From the NCBI GenBank assembly GCA_019916065.1, contig CM034233.1:22951936-23015935 (forward strand): a stretch of 64,000 bases of DNA. The letters run 5' to 3'. The DNA comes from Vitellaria paradoxa. Taxonomy: Eukaryota; Streptophyta; Magnoliopsida; Ericales; Sapotaceae. Shown here in pieces: positions 47,416-57,261 of this stretch. The notes under the pieces are model-generated. The model was not told where the DNA came from. It made no database searches and saw nothing but the letters and a program-made list of their open reading frames with translations. The translations under genes were made by a program, and so were the position numbers. Numbering within the stretch: position 1 is the stretch's first letter; the number at the start of each line of letters is the position of its first letter.

Positions 47416-48473
47416 TGAAACTGTAAAATCTGTCACAAATACCTAATATAAATAACCTTTGATAGAACAACCAACCCTCAGTTCTATGAATCCCAATCTG
47501 AAAAAAGATGCTAGAATTTGCAAATCAATAATGAAACAAATAAGTAAACAATCCACAATACGCACCAGATTCAACATATACCACACGAGACACAAGAATT
47601 TGTTGACTAAGATAAAAACTCCTTTAAACTAAAAGGAGAAAACACCATTGGATCTTTGATGTAGATTAGATAAATAGTTTCACTATAATCAAAGGTTACA
47701 AGGAACTTAACCATGAGATTACAAGTTCACCCAATCAATTATCCTATTGATCTACTTATACCAGATCTCTCTTTCTTTGATTCCTAGACACTCGCAATGC
47801 ACTTTTTTTTTTTGTGTGAAATTTCAACTTGCTCCAACCACTGTAGAAGTGTTTTCTCAATCTAGTAGACAATCTTAGATTTGAGATTCAAAAGTATATG
47901 ATTTTCGCCAAAGAAATTTGAATGAGAGTGAAAATGAAGAAGGGTTTTTCCTCTTGTATGTTTTTTCTCACAAGTAATGATCTGTTCTTGTTTTGCAAAA
48001 GCAACCAAGTCAAAAGGATATTTCCTTGGAAGATTTAGGGTTTGGAATGGGTTGGGTTGCAATATAAAAACTAGGCCAAAATTCTGCAACCTTCGCCAGC
48101 AGGTTTCGTGGGCGCGAGCTACTTGCGGTCTGCTCGTGAGGCGTATTATTTTTTATACGGAAACTAGGCTACATCGCTTAGCATAAACATATATGTAAAA
48201 CAGTGTCTGTCGCGGCACGTGACTGGAGCATAACTATGTAGTCTTCAATTCAGCCGATTTCTGAATCTTTCATCAATTTCATCTTCTTCCAAACATCCAT
48301 GATGATAAGTAGAAATGTTCAAATACTCTGTGGCCAATGTTTGCTCACTTATCTTAAGATTTATGGCTCGTTAAATGACATTGTGACAATCTAACTTCTA
48401 CGAAATAAAACTTATAAATAATGTGTTGCTCAAGAATTGCCAACACAAATAAGCCCTATACAAAACACTAGCA
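47416..48473 (-). repeat. 5' LTR of the Copia element
   Basis: 1058 bp. It is bordered on the inside by the tRNA-Met primer-binding site (plus strand CTGATACCA at about 47405-47413), which fixes the element's orientation. Confidence 0.88.
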
Positions 48474-48957
48474 GAACGTAATAGCGACCAGCGACGATTA
48501 GTGGTAATTAGGCAGCAGTTGGTAAAGAATGATAGTTATGGCTGATGGTGGTTGTAATAGTTAAAGAAAGTGAAAACTTAGAAAAACACATTTTCTTTTT
48601 ATATTTTCATAATTTTTAAAACTTCTGAAGATAATTTTTATTTTTTTGAAAAATGAAAACAAATTCACAAAATGAATTTTATGTTCATTTTTTGAAAAAA
48701 TAAAAATAAAAATTGAAAATTTAGTCAAGTTGGCCTTTAGCCAGCCTTTTATAATTTTTTTAATCATACTTTTATATATTTTCAAAAAAAAATAAAAATA
48801 TTCTATAAAGCTTGCAAGAAAAAAATAAAAGAAAATGTTTTTTATTTTTTACTTTTTTTTTCACCCAAATGGGATTGTTCCTCGAGTCTGCTCTAACTTC
48901 AAAGGTTCTTTAATGTAGTACCAATGGTCTGTTGGGTAATAAAATTTAATATATTTT

Positions 48958-49090
48958 GAGTGTGTTTGGATGATAAAAAATGAAATAAAGTGAGACAAAG
49001 CTGTATGTTCGTAAATCGTACAGTGAAATAAAAGTTAAATAACTTTTAGATATTTTTAGAGATTTTCAATAATTTATCTCCTGCCACACG
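48958..49090. mobile_element. Palindromic MITE, 'ACGAATTACGA' family, copy 7
   Basis: GAGTGTGTTTGGATGATAAA at the left, centre TATGTTCGTAAATCGTACAG, then AAATAAAAGTTAAATAAC as in copy 2. Confidence 0.55.
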
Positions 49091-49652
49091 TACCCTTTGT
49101 GTATATAAAGAAATATTAAAGTAGAGCTTATTTGTAGCTATACCAGCTAATTAACCAAGAAGGCAATAGTATTAAAAAAAAAGAAGAGAGAGAGAGAGAG
49201 AAAAAAAATTAACATTTTTCCTGCTAGATCTTTATTTGTGGGAAGTTCATTTTTCAAAAGAGTTATTACGCGAAATTGTGAATGAAATAAATAAATTGAG
49301 TGTTTTTCATTTTTCTTGATAAATGTGAATTAATTTTGTTTAGAGTGTTAAATTTTGGGAGGAAAAAAAGCAAAAAGTAAGAAAAATTTAGATTTTTTGG
49401 TGGTTCGTATGTTCTTAAAATAAGTGTGAAAATTTGGTAAAAGTTAAAGAAAATAAAAATTAGAAAAAATTGGAGAAATTTACTAAAAACTAAAGAAAGT
49501 TGATAAAAAAGTTAAAAATTTTTGGTATGAAGAAACTTTAAGGAAGTTGGTGGCATCGTGTTTATATTTCTATTTTTTTATTTTCTATTTCTATTTTATG
49601 TTTTGAGATTAAGTTTTAAGGATGTTGAAAATGCATTTGGTTTGATATTTTT

Positions 49653-49986
49653 AGGTGGCATTTGGTTTACTTTTCTATTTTCTACTTTCTATTTTTATTC
49701 TGTGTGTTAAAAATCTCAAAATGACAAAACAAAAAATACTTTATTTTCCTTATTTTGATATTTTTATTATTTTGGGTTAAAAATTCTCAAAACGATATTT
49801 TACCATTTTTTATTTCATGTGTAAACTTATTTTCTTTTTTTTTTTTAAACAAATTTTAAAAACACAAGTAACCAAATGAGTTTTGAGCTATTTTCCTTAT
49901 TTTAAAAAATACAAAATGAAAAATAAGTTCAAAACAGAAAATAAAAAATAAAAACAGAAAATAGAAAAATAAACTAAATGACACCT
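49653..49986. mobile_element. Tourist-like MITE with long inverted ends
   Basis: Left AGGTGGCATTTGGTTTACTT and right (reverse complement) AGGTGTCATTTAGTTTATTT continue into TTTCTATTTTCT on both sides. TTA lies at both edges. It sits inside a second, similar AT-rich element whose ends are probably near 49612 and 50180 (AAGGATGTTGAAAATGCATTTGG facing ACAAATGAACCTTA). Confidence 0.7.
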
Positions 49987-50758
49987 TAATTTTTCGTGTT
50001 TTGAAATTCTTCTTATTTTGGGTCAAAAAGATTCAAAATGACTTTTAGTCAATTTCAATTTTATGTGTAAACTTGTTTTTTTATTTTCTAAAACAAGTTT
50101 GAAAAAAATAGTTATTTTTTTATTTTCAAAAACTCAAATTAAAAAATAAGTCCAAAACAAATATAACAAATGAACCTTAAAATCAAAATTTTTTTTATTA
50201 AATTTGGCACCCCAAAAACAAATAATATCAGCTTAACCATTTCTAAATTACACCAAAACACAAAAGCAAACAAAATCATAATTAATAAGGAGGAGATCAA
50301 AGCAATCTCACAATTTTAAATTATATAAATATAATTATTACATTTAACTTTTTCATAAAAAGTAAATTCTGTAATTAATTTTGTAGACCATTTTTCATTT
50401 TTATAACAATTTATTTCTTTCATAAATAATATGAGTTAAAAGTTTTCAATCATAATTCTTGGGAGCATCGCATGGAAAAGATAAGCCATATTATTTTAAA
50501 TCTCCCCCCTTTTTATTAGTGTCAAAATAAATAAATAAACTATGAAGGATTATTCAATTAATTGATGTTTGCTGTTCTTATTTTATTTTTATTCCATGAA
50601 TTGACATTTGTTGCTTTTATTTTATTTTATTTTTTCTATTGTAGTCATAAATATATCAAACATTCTTCCATCTAATTTGTTCGTTTTATTTTTGTAATTG
50701 GCAAATTAGTGAGCAACACATTGATTTCAAACTTGTACTTTTAGGCATTTGGTTAGGG

Positions 50759-51649
50759 TGTTGAAGGTATAGGTTTAAAGGTTTTTTAGTACCAAAGATA
50801 CATGAATCAAGTAGCTAAGGTCTAAGGATGTTATCCGTAAAATTTTAAGCGAAAAGGAGTTGGGTGCCTATCTCGATGGAAAGTCATTAGGAACTCGTTC
50901 GGAAGCTAGCCCCAGCGAGATTGCCAATGAGATTTTTGTTGCATATTTTTACACAATTCTAATGTGATGATTGTTCTACATGTTGCTGGATGTCTCGCTG
51001 GGAAGCCTGCTAGTAAAACAGTATTGATGTAAAGAAGCGACTTTTCTCATTGGCAGACACACTAGCTTCACTAGCAGACTTGCTGGGTATTCCAGAAAGC
51101 ATGTCAAGATAATTATCATCTCACTGGAATATTCGTTGGCTTCATTGGATAAAACAAATTAGACTTTAAGGTGGTTGTAAGCTTGCTGGAAACTCGCTGG
51201 CACGCTCGCCCTAGCGAGATATTGACGTGGTTTTAGAAACCAACGATTTTTTTGGCAACTTTCTGATATTTCCAAAGCTGCTCTATTTAAAGCAGCCTCC
51301 TCCTAGGGTTTCTGAATAGAGAGAACGAGTACTGCGTTGTCTACACTACTACAAGAAGTTCTCAATTTTTTACTTAGCCAAAAATCATCATACACTTGGG
51401 TTTTTTATCCTTAGGGGTGAGGATTGGTCTTTTACTAGTGAGGGTTTATCATTTTCATATGTGCAAAATCTCAACGCAAATGATCGAGAGGTTTTCAATT
51501 ATGTAACTTTATAGCTGTTGCTTTGTAACCCGTTTTATATAGTAAAGAAGTTTTTGATTTTTCTCTGTTTGGGTTTCCACGTTAAAATCCTTGTGTCACT
51601 TTATTTTTCTGCATTTATTTATTTGGCTAATTGATACTAGTGCTTCACA
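50759..51649 (+). mobile_element. LTR-like fragment 1
   Basis: Starts TGTTGAAGGTATAGG and ends GATACTAGTGCTTCACA. A CTCTATTTAAAGCAGCC (TATA-like, about 51283), repeated CTCGCTGG motifs and a 3' end GTTAAAATCCTTGTGTCACT are LTR-like. The last 160 bp align to 55360-55492. Flanking 5-mers (TAGGG / TAATT) do not match, so the ends are provisional and it may be a truncated or solo LTR. Confidence 0.5.
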
Positions 51650-51951
51650 TAATTTTTTATAATTTAATATGAAAATTTAATTTTTTTTATGAAATAGAGA
51701 TTTGTTAATAAGTGTCTCCATTAAATGTCAATTGAAACATGTCACAGGACATGATAATGTCTCATATTTTAGTGGGGTTGTGCATGTGAAAAGTTTGTTT
51801 CAAAATAAAAATTATCACATGACATATATATATCTATATATATTTGGCAATTTATGTGACATATTTTTATTAACCTTTAATGAGTGTTTCTCAAATACCT
51901 ATTAAGAGTACTGAATAATATAACTATTTTTATGGTTCTTTAACATAGGCT

Positions 51952-52122
51952 ATGTTTGGAGCATCAAATTCAACAGAAAAAATAAATAAATAAATAAATA
52001 AATAAAACTCTAGAAATCTAGAAAAAAAAAAACTTCAACTTTTTCTATCATTGCATGAATTATAAAGTTACAACTTTTATAAAATTTTACTACTTTTTAT
52101 TACTTCAAACACATCATAATTA
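51952..52122. mobile_element. Palindromic MITE, 'ACGAATTACGA' family, copy 8
   Basis: Left ATGTTTGGAGCATCAAATTC, centre GCATGAATTATAAAGTTACA, right (reverse complement) ATGATGTGTTTGAAGTAATA. Contains an (AAAT)n run. Confidence 0.5.
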
Positions 52123-52249
52123 TAGGTATTTGTTATTTTGGTGTACAACCCAACACCCAAGTCATAATCTTTGATATTCAATTATCCTAATTGTATCTAT
52201 CAGTGGTATCCTATCTCTAATCTCTCCCACACAATACATATCACTATAT

Positions 52250-52378
52250 GTTTGGAGTTATATAAATTATTATAAATTTATAGAAGTTATAGTTTCATAA
52301 TTCGTGTTATGAGTAGAAAATTTAGGTTTTGTAAAAATTTATAGAGGTTTGCAGAAATTAAAAGAGCTCTAAACAGGT
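52250..52378. mobile_element. Palindromic MITE, 'ACGAATTACGA' family, copy 9
   Basis: Left ATGTTTGGAGTTATATAAAT, centre TTTCATAATTCGTGTTATGA, right (reverse complement) CCTGTTTAGAGCTCTTTTAA. Confidence 0.6.
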
Positions 52379-54147
52379 ATATTTATTTGTTTTTGGGACT
52401 TAGTGGCTTGTTGTATACCTAATTGATAATTGTTTAGCTAAATTAATGGGGACATTTCATCCAGATCCAATTTGCTTATGTGATTCGTCATATAGTTTTT
52501 AATTTTTTTATTTAAAAAATTCTTGCTTTTGTATTTTAGGCTACTTGTTTTTTTAAATATCCCGTGGTCATAAATTTGTATCACAAAATAGGATGAAGGA
52601 TGGGATAAATTAATGATTTATGGGTTCATATATTCTTTTTCGGACAATAAAATTTTTTTTTTTTTGGAGCAGTGGGGTTCATTTATTCAATTTTAGGTTT
52701 TTTTTTTAAGATAAATTACTCTTTTTTTTGTAATTATATTTAGTTTATATTAATATACTTCACATTTAAAATATATACGCACATTCTTATTTTGAAGTAT
52801 TTGATACAACTAAATTATCCCATCTTTTAATTAATAATGTTAAATGAATAAGTATTGTAGTCAACATTAGAAAATTATATAATTTTTGACCTATTTAGAC
52901 TATATAAAAGGTCCAAAACGTCATTAAAATCTTTATACATTAAAAAATAATAACTTACACTTATCATCCTCAATATTTAAAAAAATAAACTTACCTTACT
53001 TATTTTGAACAAATGTTAACCCAACCTTCTTTCATTAGTTTGTTTTTTGGGTTTGAATAAAAAATGATGACATCAATCATAAACTTGAAATGATATACCC
53101 AGTTTACCTTTTTATCATTGGTAGAACAACTAAATTACCTTTCATTACAAGCACAATAAATGAAATAGCAGATGGTGATTGGTAGGAGAAATTAAGAATA
53201 AACACCTGTAAACATCATTATCATTAACAGTGACGAAGTGTCGACACCACTAAATTAAAAGATAGCTATAATTTGTTATGTCCCCAGTTATGATTTAATA
53301 TTCTTTTAACTTTTGAAATTTACTAAGTTGCAAATCTAATATAAAGTTTGTTTGATTACAATTAAAAATATGGGGACTTTAATTTCTTGTCTTAATGTGT
53401 TAATGTTGTGTGAGGATTGCTCAATTTTCTTCACCCCGTTCGTTTAATTTGAGTTTTGAAGCTGAATTTACTCATAGGCACTTACGTTATCCATTAAACT
53501 TTCATTAGGAGAATGTGGTGCATGAATGGATTAGAAGTGTGTAGAAGATGTTTCTTTGGTTTCCTTACAATACCCTTTAATTGTATATTTGTCTATATAG
53601 CAAAATGTATAATGGAGTTAAAAGAGCAAGATTAACGAAAGGATATCTTGGTTAATAACTTTTTAAAATAAGAAAACTAAGTATAATTTTTAAAAATTGA
53701 GGATAAAAAGTATAATTTATCTATTGTTGAGCAGTGATATGTGTAATTCACAAAACAAATAAAAAAGAAAAAAAAGGATTTTTATCTTTTCATATTATAG
53801 TTCAGTTTCATCTCTAAAATTAAGGCTAATTTTTAAAAATTAAAAAAATAAAATAAAGTACAAATATTGTGAATTATTTTCTTCACACATTGTTCATTTT
53901 TTTTTTAAAGTTTTGCACAACACAAGGGCACTTTTGATAATTTATATAGTTTAAAGGGATAAAACATATATTTTATATGATTTTCTATGTGACCTTGTAC
54001 TTTTCATTTAATATTGATTGCTGGATCTATAAAAGGATTTAATTGTGATAAATATTTCAAAATAAGAAATGTGAATGTAAATCTCAAATACTAAAAATAG
54101 TTACATATAATTAGTTAAATATTAAAGAAAAATAAATATAATTTAGA
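52379..54147. other. AT-rich spacer
   Basis: No gene or defined element recognised. Confidence 0.5.
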
Positions 54148-54604
54148 GTAAAGTACAAAAATCATCTCTATAGTTCACCTTCGGTGTCACTTTACTTTTT
54201 CACGGTTCAATTGTAACAGTCAAATCCCTACACTTTCTGTCAAATAGCAATTCAATCCTTTCATTAGTTACTTGTTACACACAATCATTAAATTGGGAGT
54301 AAAAAGTAATTTTGCAAGATAAAATACAAAAACCACTGCTACAGTTTATCCCTTAATATCACTTTAGATCCTCATGCTTTAATTTAAAATTATATGATAT
54401 TTATAAAAAATATTATACAATCTATGTATTGCGCTGGTCAATAAAATTGCATAATTTTTAAATATATTACAAAATATTTTAACAAAATTGCTATATTACT
54501 TCAAGAGTTCTCTTTATTTCTTATAAAATATATTACAAGAGAAATCTTACAAAATTTATTACAAGAGTTATCTTCATCTCTTTAAATATATTACAATATA
54601 TATT

Positions 54605-55150
54605 TTACACGGTGGCAGAGCCACATGGGGACAAAGGGGATAAGTAACCCCTTTTGATTTTGAATTTAAATTTACCAAAATACTTTTAGTATTTTAGCTT
54701 CATTAAAACATTAAATTAATTCAAAATTAAGATATTTTGGCCTTATTAAAAATTTAAGGTTAATACAAATTTTTTTAATGTAAAAAGGAATTTATAAAAA
54801 TCAAACTTAGGTATTTTTTTGTGAAATAAAGTACATTCTTCCACTACACTATTACATATTTTTTATGCATAATATCAATAAATGTAGTATATAACATAAT
54901 AAATTCTTTAAATAATAAATATATTTTTGTGATAATCATGGATATCTCTAATAAACTTCAAGTGCTTGAATCATTAAATCGGTGTTATACCATTAAAAGT
55001 ATATTCACCGATTTAATATCCAAGGATAATATTTTCTCTCTCTAAAAATAATATCGTTTTCCTCCGACACTTAATTCCGACGTAAATCGTTGTTTTTTCT
55101 TCGTAAGTGCTCGGTGCTCCCTAGTGAAAATCCTAGATCTGCCCCTAATT
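54605..55150. mobile_element. Small element with GGCAGAGCCACATGGGG ends
   Basis: Left GGTGGCAGAGCCACATGGGG, right (reverse complement) TAGGGGCAGATCTAGGATTT. Contains a local inverted repeat AAATCGGTG / CACCGATTT at about 54975-55015. The flanks TTGCTATATTACTTCAAGAG (54489) and CTGCTATATTATGTCAAGGG (55181) are related, so the host sequence was duplicated or split here. Confidence 0.4.
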
Positions 55151-55179
55151 CTACAGACAGAGAACATGAGACAAAAAAA

Positions 55180-55495
55180 ACTGCTATATTATGTCAAGGG
55201 TTCTTTTCTCCTCTTGGCCAAAAAATTTCACACTATGGTGTTCGTGATTTTCAATGATTCAATGATTGGCTTTTTGCTGGTGAGGGTGCATCGTGAACTC
55301 AAGCAAAACTTCAACTCAAAGGATCGTGGATTTGATTGGGACTTTGTAGTTATAATCTTTGTAACCCTACTTATATAGTGAAAGAAGTTGTGATTTTTCT
55401 TGATTCGAATTTTTTATGTTAAATTCTTGTGTCACTTTATTTTTCTGTATTTGTTTATTTGGTTGATTTTTGATACTAGCGCTTTACATATTTTT
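55180..55495 (+). mobile_element. LTR-like fragment 2
   Basis: TATAGTGAAAGAAGTTGTGA, TGTTAAATTCTTGTGTCACT, TTATTTTTCTGTATTTGTTT and TTTTGATACTAGCGCTT parallel the 3' end of 50759-51649. Same orientation, 5' truncated. Confidence 0.5.
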
Positions 55496-56165
55496 CTAAT
55501 GTTGAAAAGTAATTTTTTTAATTCAATTTTAAAGTTAAATTAGTAATGTTGACCATTATTAATCAGTATTTAAATTATTTTTATAAAGTACAACATACAA
55601 TCAATAAATAAAAATTTTTTATCTTGATTTATTTTCATAAAACTAGTCAAAAAATTATTTTAATACAATTAATATTAATAGTATCTCTAACTCAATATAA
55701 TATAATTTTATAAAATGAGTCAAGAATTAAAAAAATAAAAACATATATTAAAATAAACAAACAGTTTAAAAAAAAAGATTAGGTCGAATGGGTAAGTTTG
55801 TGATTTAATATAAATATAAAAAAGTAACTCAACAATTATTTTATAAAATTATACATCTTTATTGAAATATTTTGTAATATATTTAAAAATTATGCAACTT
55901 TATTGACATGTACGATGCACGAAATTTTATGATTTTTTATGAATATAACATAATTTTTAATTAAGATGTGAGACATTAAAGTGATACGAGAGAGTAAACT
56001 GTATATATGATTTTTGTATTTCACTCTGAGAAAGTTGAACGGTTGCGTGTAATAGGCAGCTAATGAAAATGTTAAATTGCTGCTTGACCGAAAGCATAGG
56101 AGTGTGATTGTTACAATTGAACATGAGATATTAAAATGATACCGAGAATAAATTGTCAAGATGCT

Positions 56166-56940
56166 TTTTTTTTACTTTACCTTTATTTTATTTTCAATTA
56201 AAATTTTAATAATGGCACGCTGTATTTTTATTTATTGGATCAGTTTGATTGGCAAAAAAAAAAAAAAAAAACTTTTGTCTATTTTGGTGTTCAATAATAT
56301 CATCAAATTTTGTCAACAAATTTGTCAACTTTTTATTAAATAATCAAAAATCACTAAAAATTTTTAAAAATTAACAGTCAAAATATTCTAAAATTCTCAC
56401 AATTTTCTCCAAATTTTTATTAAAACGATCAAAATATTCTAACAATTTAAAATTTTTACTCAATACATAAAAAATTACACCTAATAAGTTTTATCAAAAA
56501 ATTATTAAAAAATTCTAAAAAGTTTTGCTTTGAGACGGCCCATCATATCAATAAAAAATTGTCATTACACTAAAATCAGACTCATCTTATTAATTCTTTT
56601 ATCGTTGCTCGTGGACTGCTTGTATGTGGTTTCATTCATACGAGAAGTTCTATCTGTCCGCTTGCTTCACGCGACAAACGATACCATCACATGCCTTTTA
56701 CTATTATCATCGGCTCAACCGAAAATAAAAAAAAAATTGGAAAAAAAAACCTATAAAGCAATTTAATATTTAAAAACACACGTTCCCAAGTGGATCCCAC
56801 CATACTCTAAATGACCAAACTAACCACCCCTCCCTCGCTAGATCTAAATTGACGTTTCTGGTTTCTTACTGTAAAACAGTTCAATGATAAGGGCATTTTC
56901 GCACACCAGAACATCCGCTTGCCCTGTAATTTTCGCGTGA
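56166..56940. other. Spacer and far-upstream region of the membrane-protein gene
   Basis: Poly-A run at about 56255-56271 and AT-rich sequence with a MITE-like GGATCAGTTTGATTGGC near 56228. No gene. Confidence 0.45.
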
Positions 56941-57261
56941 AACCCAAGTGATAAAGTGAGAGAGAGAGGGAGACTTTGTCCTTGTTTCGCGGTTGAAGGT
57001 CTCATCAATGGCTTTCTCTTGGAGGCTCCGCTGTTTCTGAACAGCTCTTTGGATTTTATACATATATACGTATATATTTACACGCAAATATACATTTATA
57101 GAGAGATAAATATAAAGTTTCTGTATTCAATCTACACATATATATACAGTATACATAAATATAAATTTAGAGAGAGAGATATTTAGGGATAACTGTAGAC
57201 TTCTACTTTAGCTTCTTCTGCGAGAGTTCTTGTTCTGGATATGTTGGTTCAGAGGAGGTTG
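56941..57261 (+). promoter_or_regulatory. Promoter and 5' leader of the TMEM185-like gene
   Basis: A GA run (about 56957-56976), several TATATA stretches (57060-57145) and a second GA run (57170-57180) are followed by CT-rich leader sequence up to the start codon. The exact transcription start cannot be read. An in-frame upstream ATG at 57241 would add seven residues (MLVQRRL). Confidence 0.45.

Larger units (their letters stand above)
40897..48473 (-). mobile_element. Copia LTR retrotransposon with gag but no pol
   Basis: Two LTRs (40897-41980 and 47416-48473) both begin TGAAA.TG.AAAATCTGT on the plus strand and end AACACTA.CA. The flanks GAAAG / GAACG match at 4 of 5 bases. Transcribed on the minus strand: inside the right LTR, TGGTATCAGAACTTGG is a primer-binding site for initiator tRNA-Met, and beside the left LTR, AAAGGGAAAGAT is a polypurine tract. 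Gag pieces run from 47260 down to about 43466. No integrase, reverse transcriptase or RNase H is recognisable; 41981-43460 is non-coding and carries an AAAAAAGGGAGAG stretch like the 3' region of SIRE-type elements. Gag itself has stops and frameshifts, so the copy is old and immobile on its own. Confidence 0.85.
39401..48735. mobile_element. Probable outer MITE broken up by nested insertions
   Basis: Left GGCTCCATTTAATAAAATTG with T-rich TTTTTAGTTTTTAGTTTTTA. Right (reverse complement) GGCCAACTTGACTAAATTTTC followed by TTTTTATTTTTA. TTTA flanks both ends. The original core is a GGTGG-rich minisatellite, now in three pieces (about 39540-39576, 40588-40896 and 48474-48560) separated by a hAT-like element and a Copia element. 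The design (AT-rich arms, simple-repeat core) parallels the element at 3981-4808. Confidence 0.45.
54148..56165. mobile_element. Long-inverted-repeat element, about 2.0 kb
   Basis: Roughly 54150-54490 is repeated inverted at about 55855-56165. Shared blocks include CAATTGTAACA.TCA, TTTCATTAG, AAATACAAAAA.CA, TATCACTTTA and ATTTTTAAATATATTACAAA. Long inverted ends without a recognisable transposase suggest a MULE-type nonautonomous element, but that class is a guess. A further small element (54605-55150) and a second LTR-like fragment (55124-55495) lie inside it. Confidence 0.6.

Noticed and set aside
55124..55378. 84-codon plus-strand frame
   Set aside because: Covers an LTR-like fragment homologous to the end of 50759-51649.
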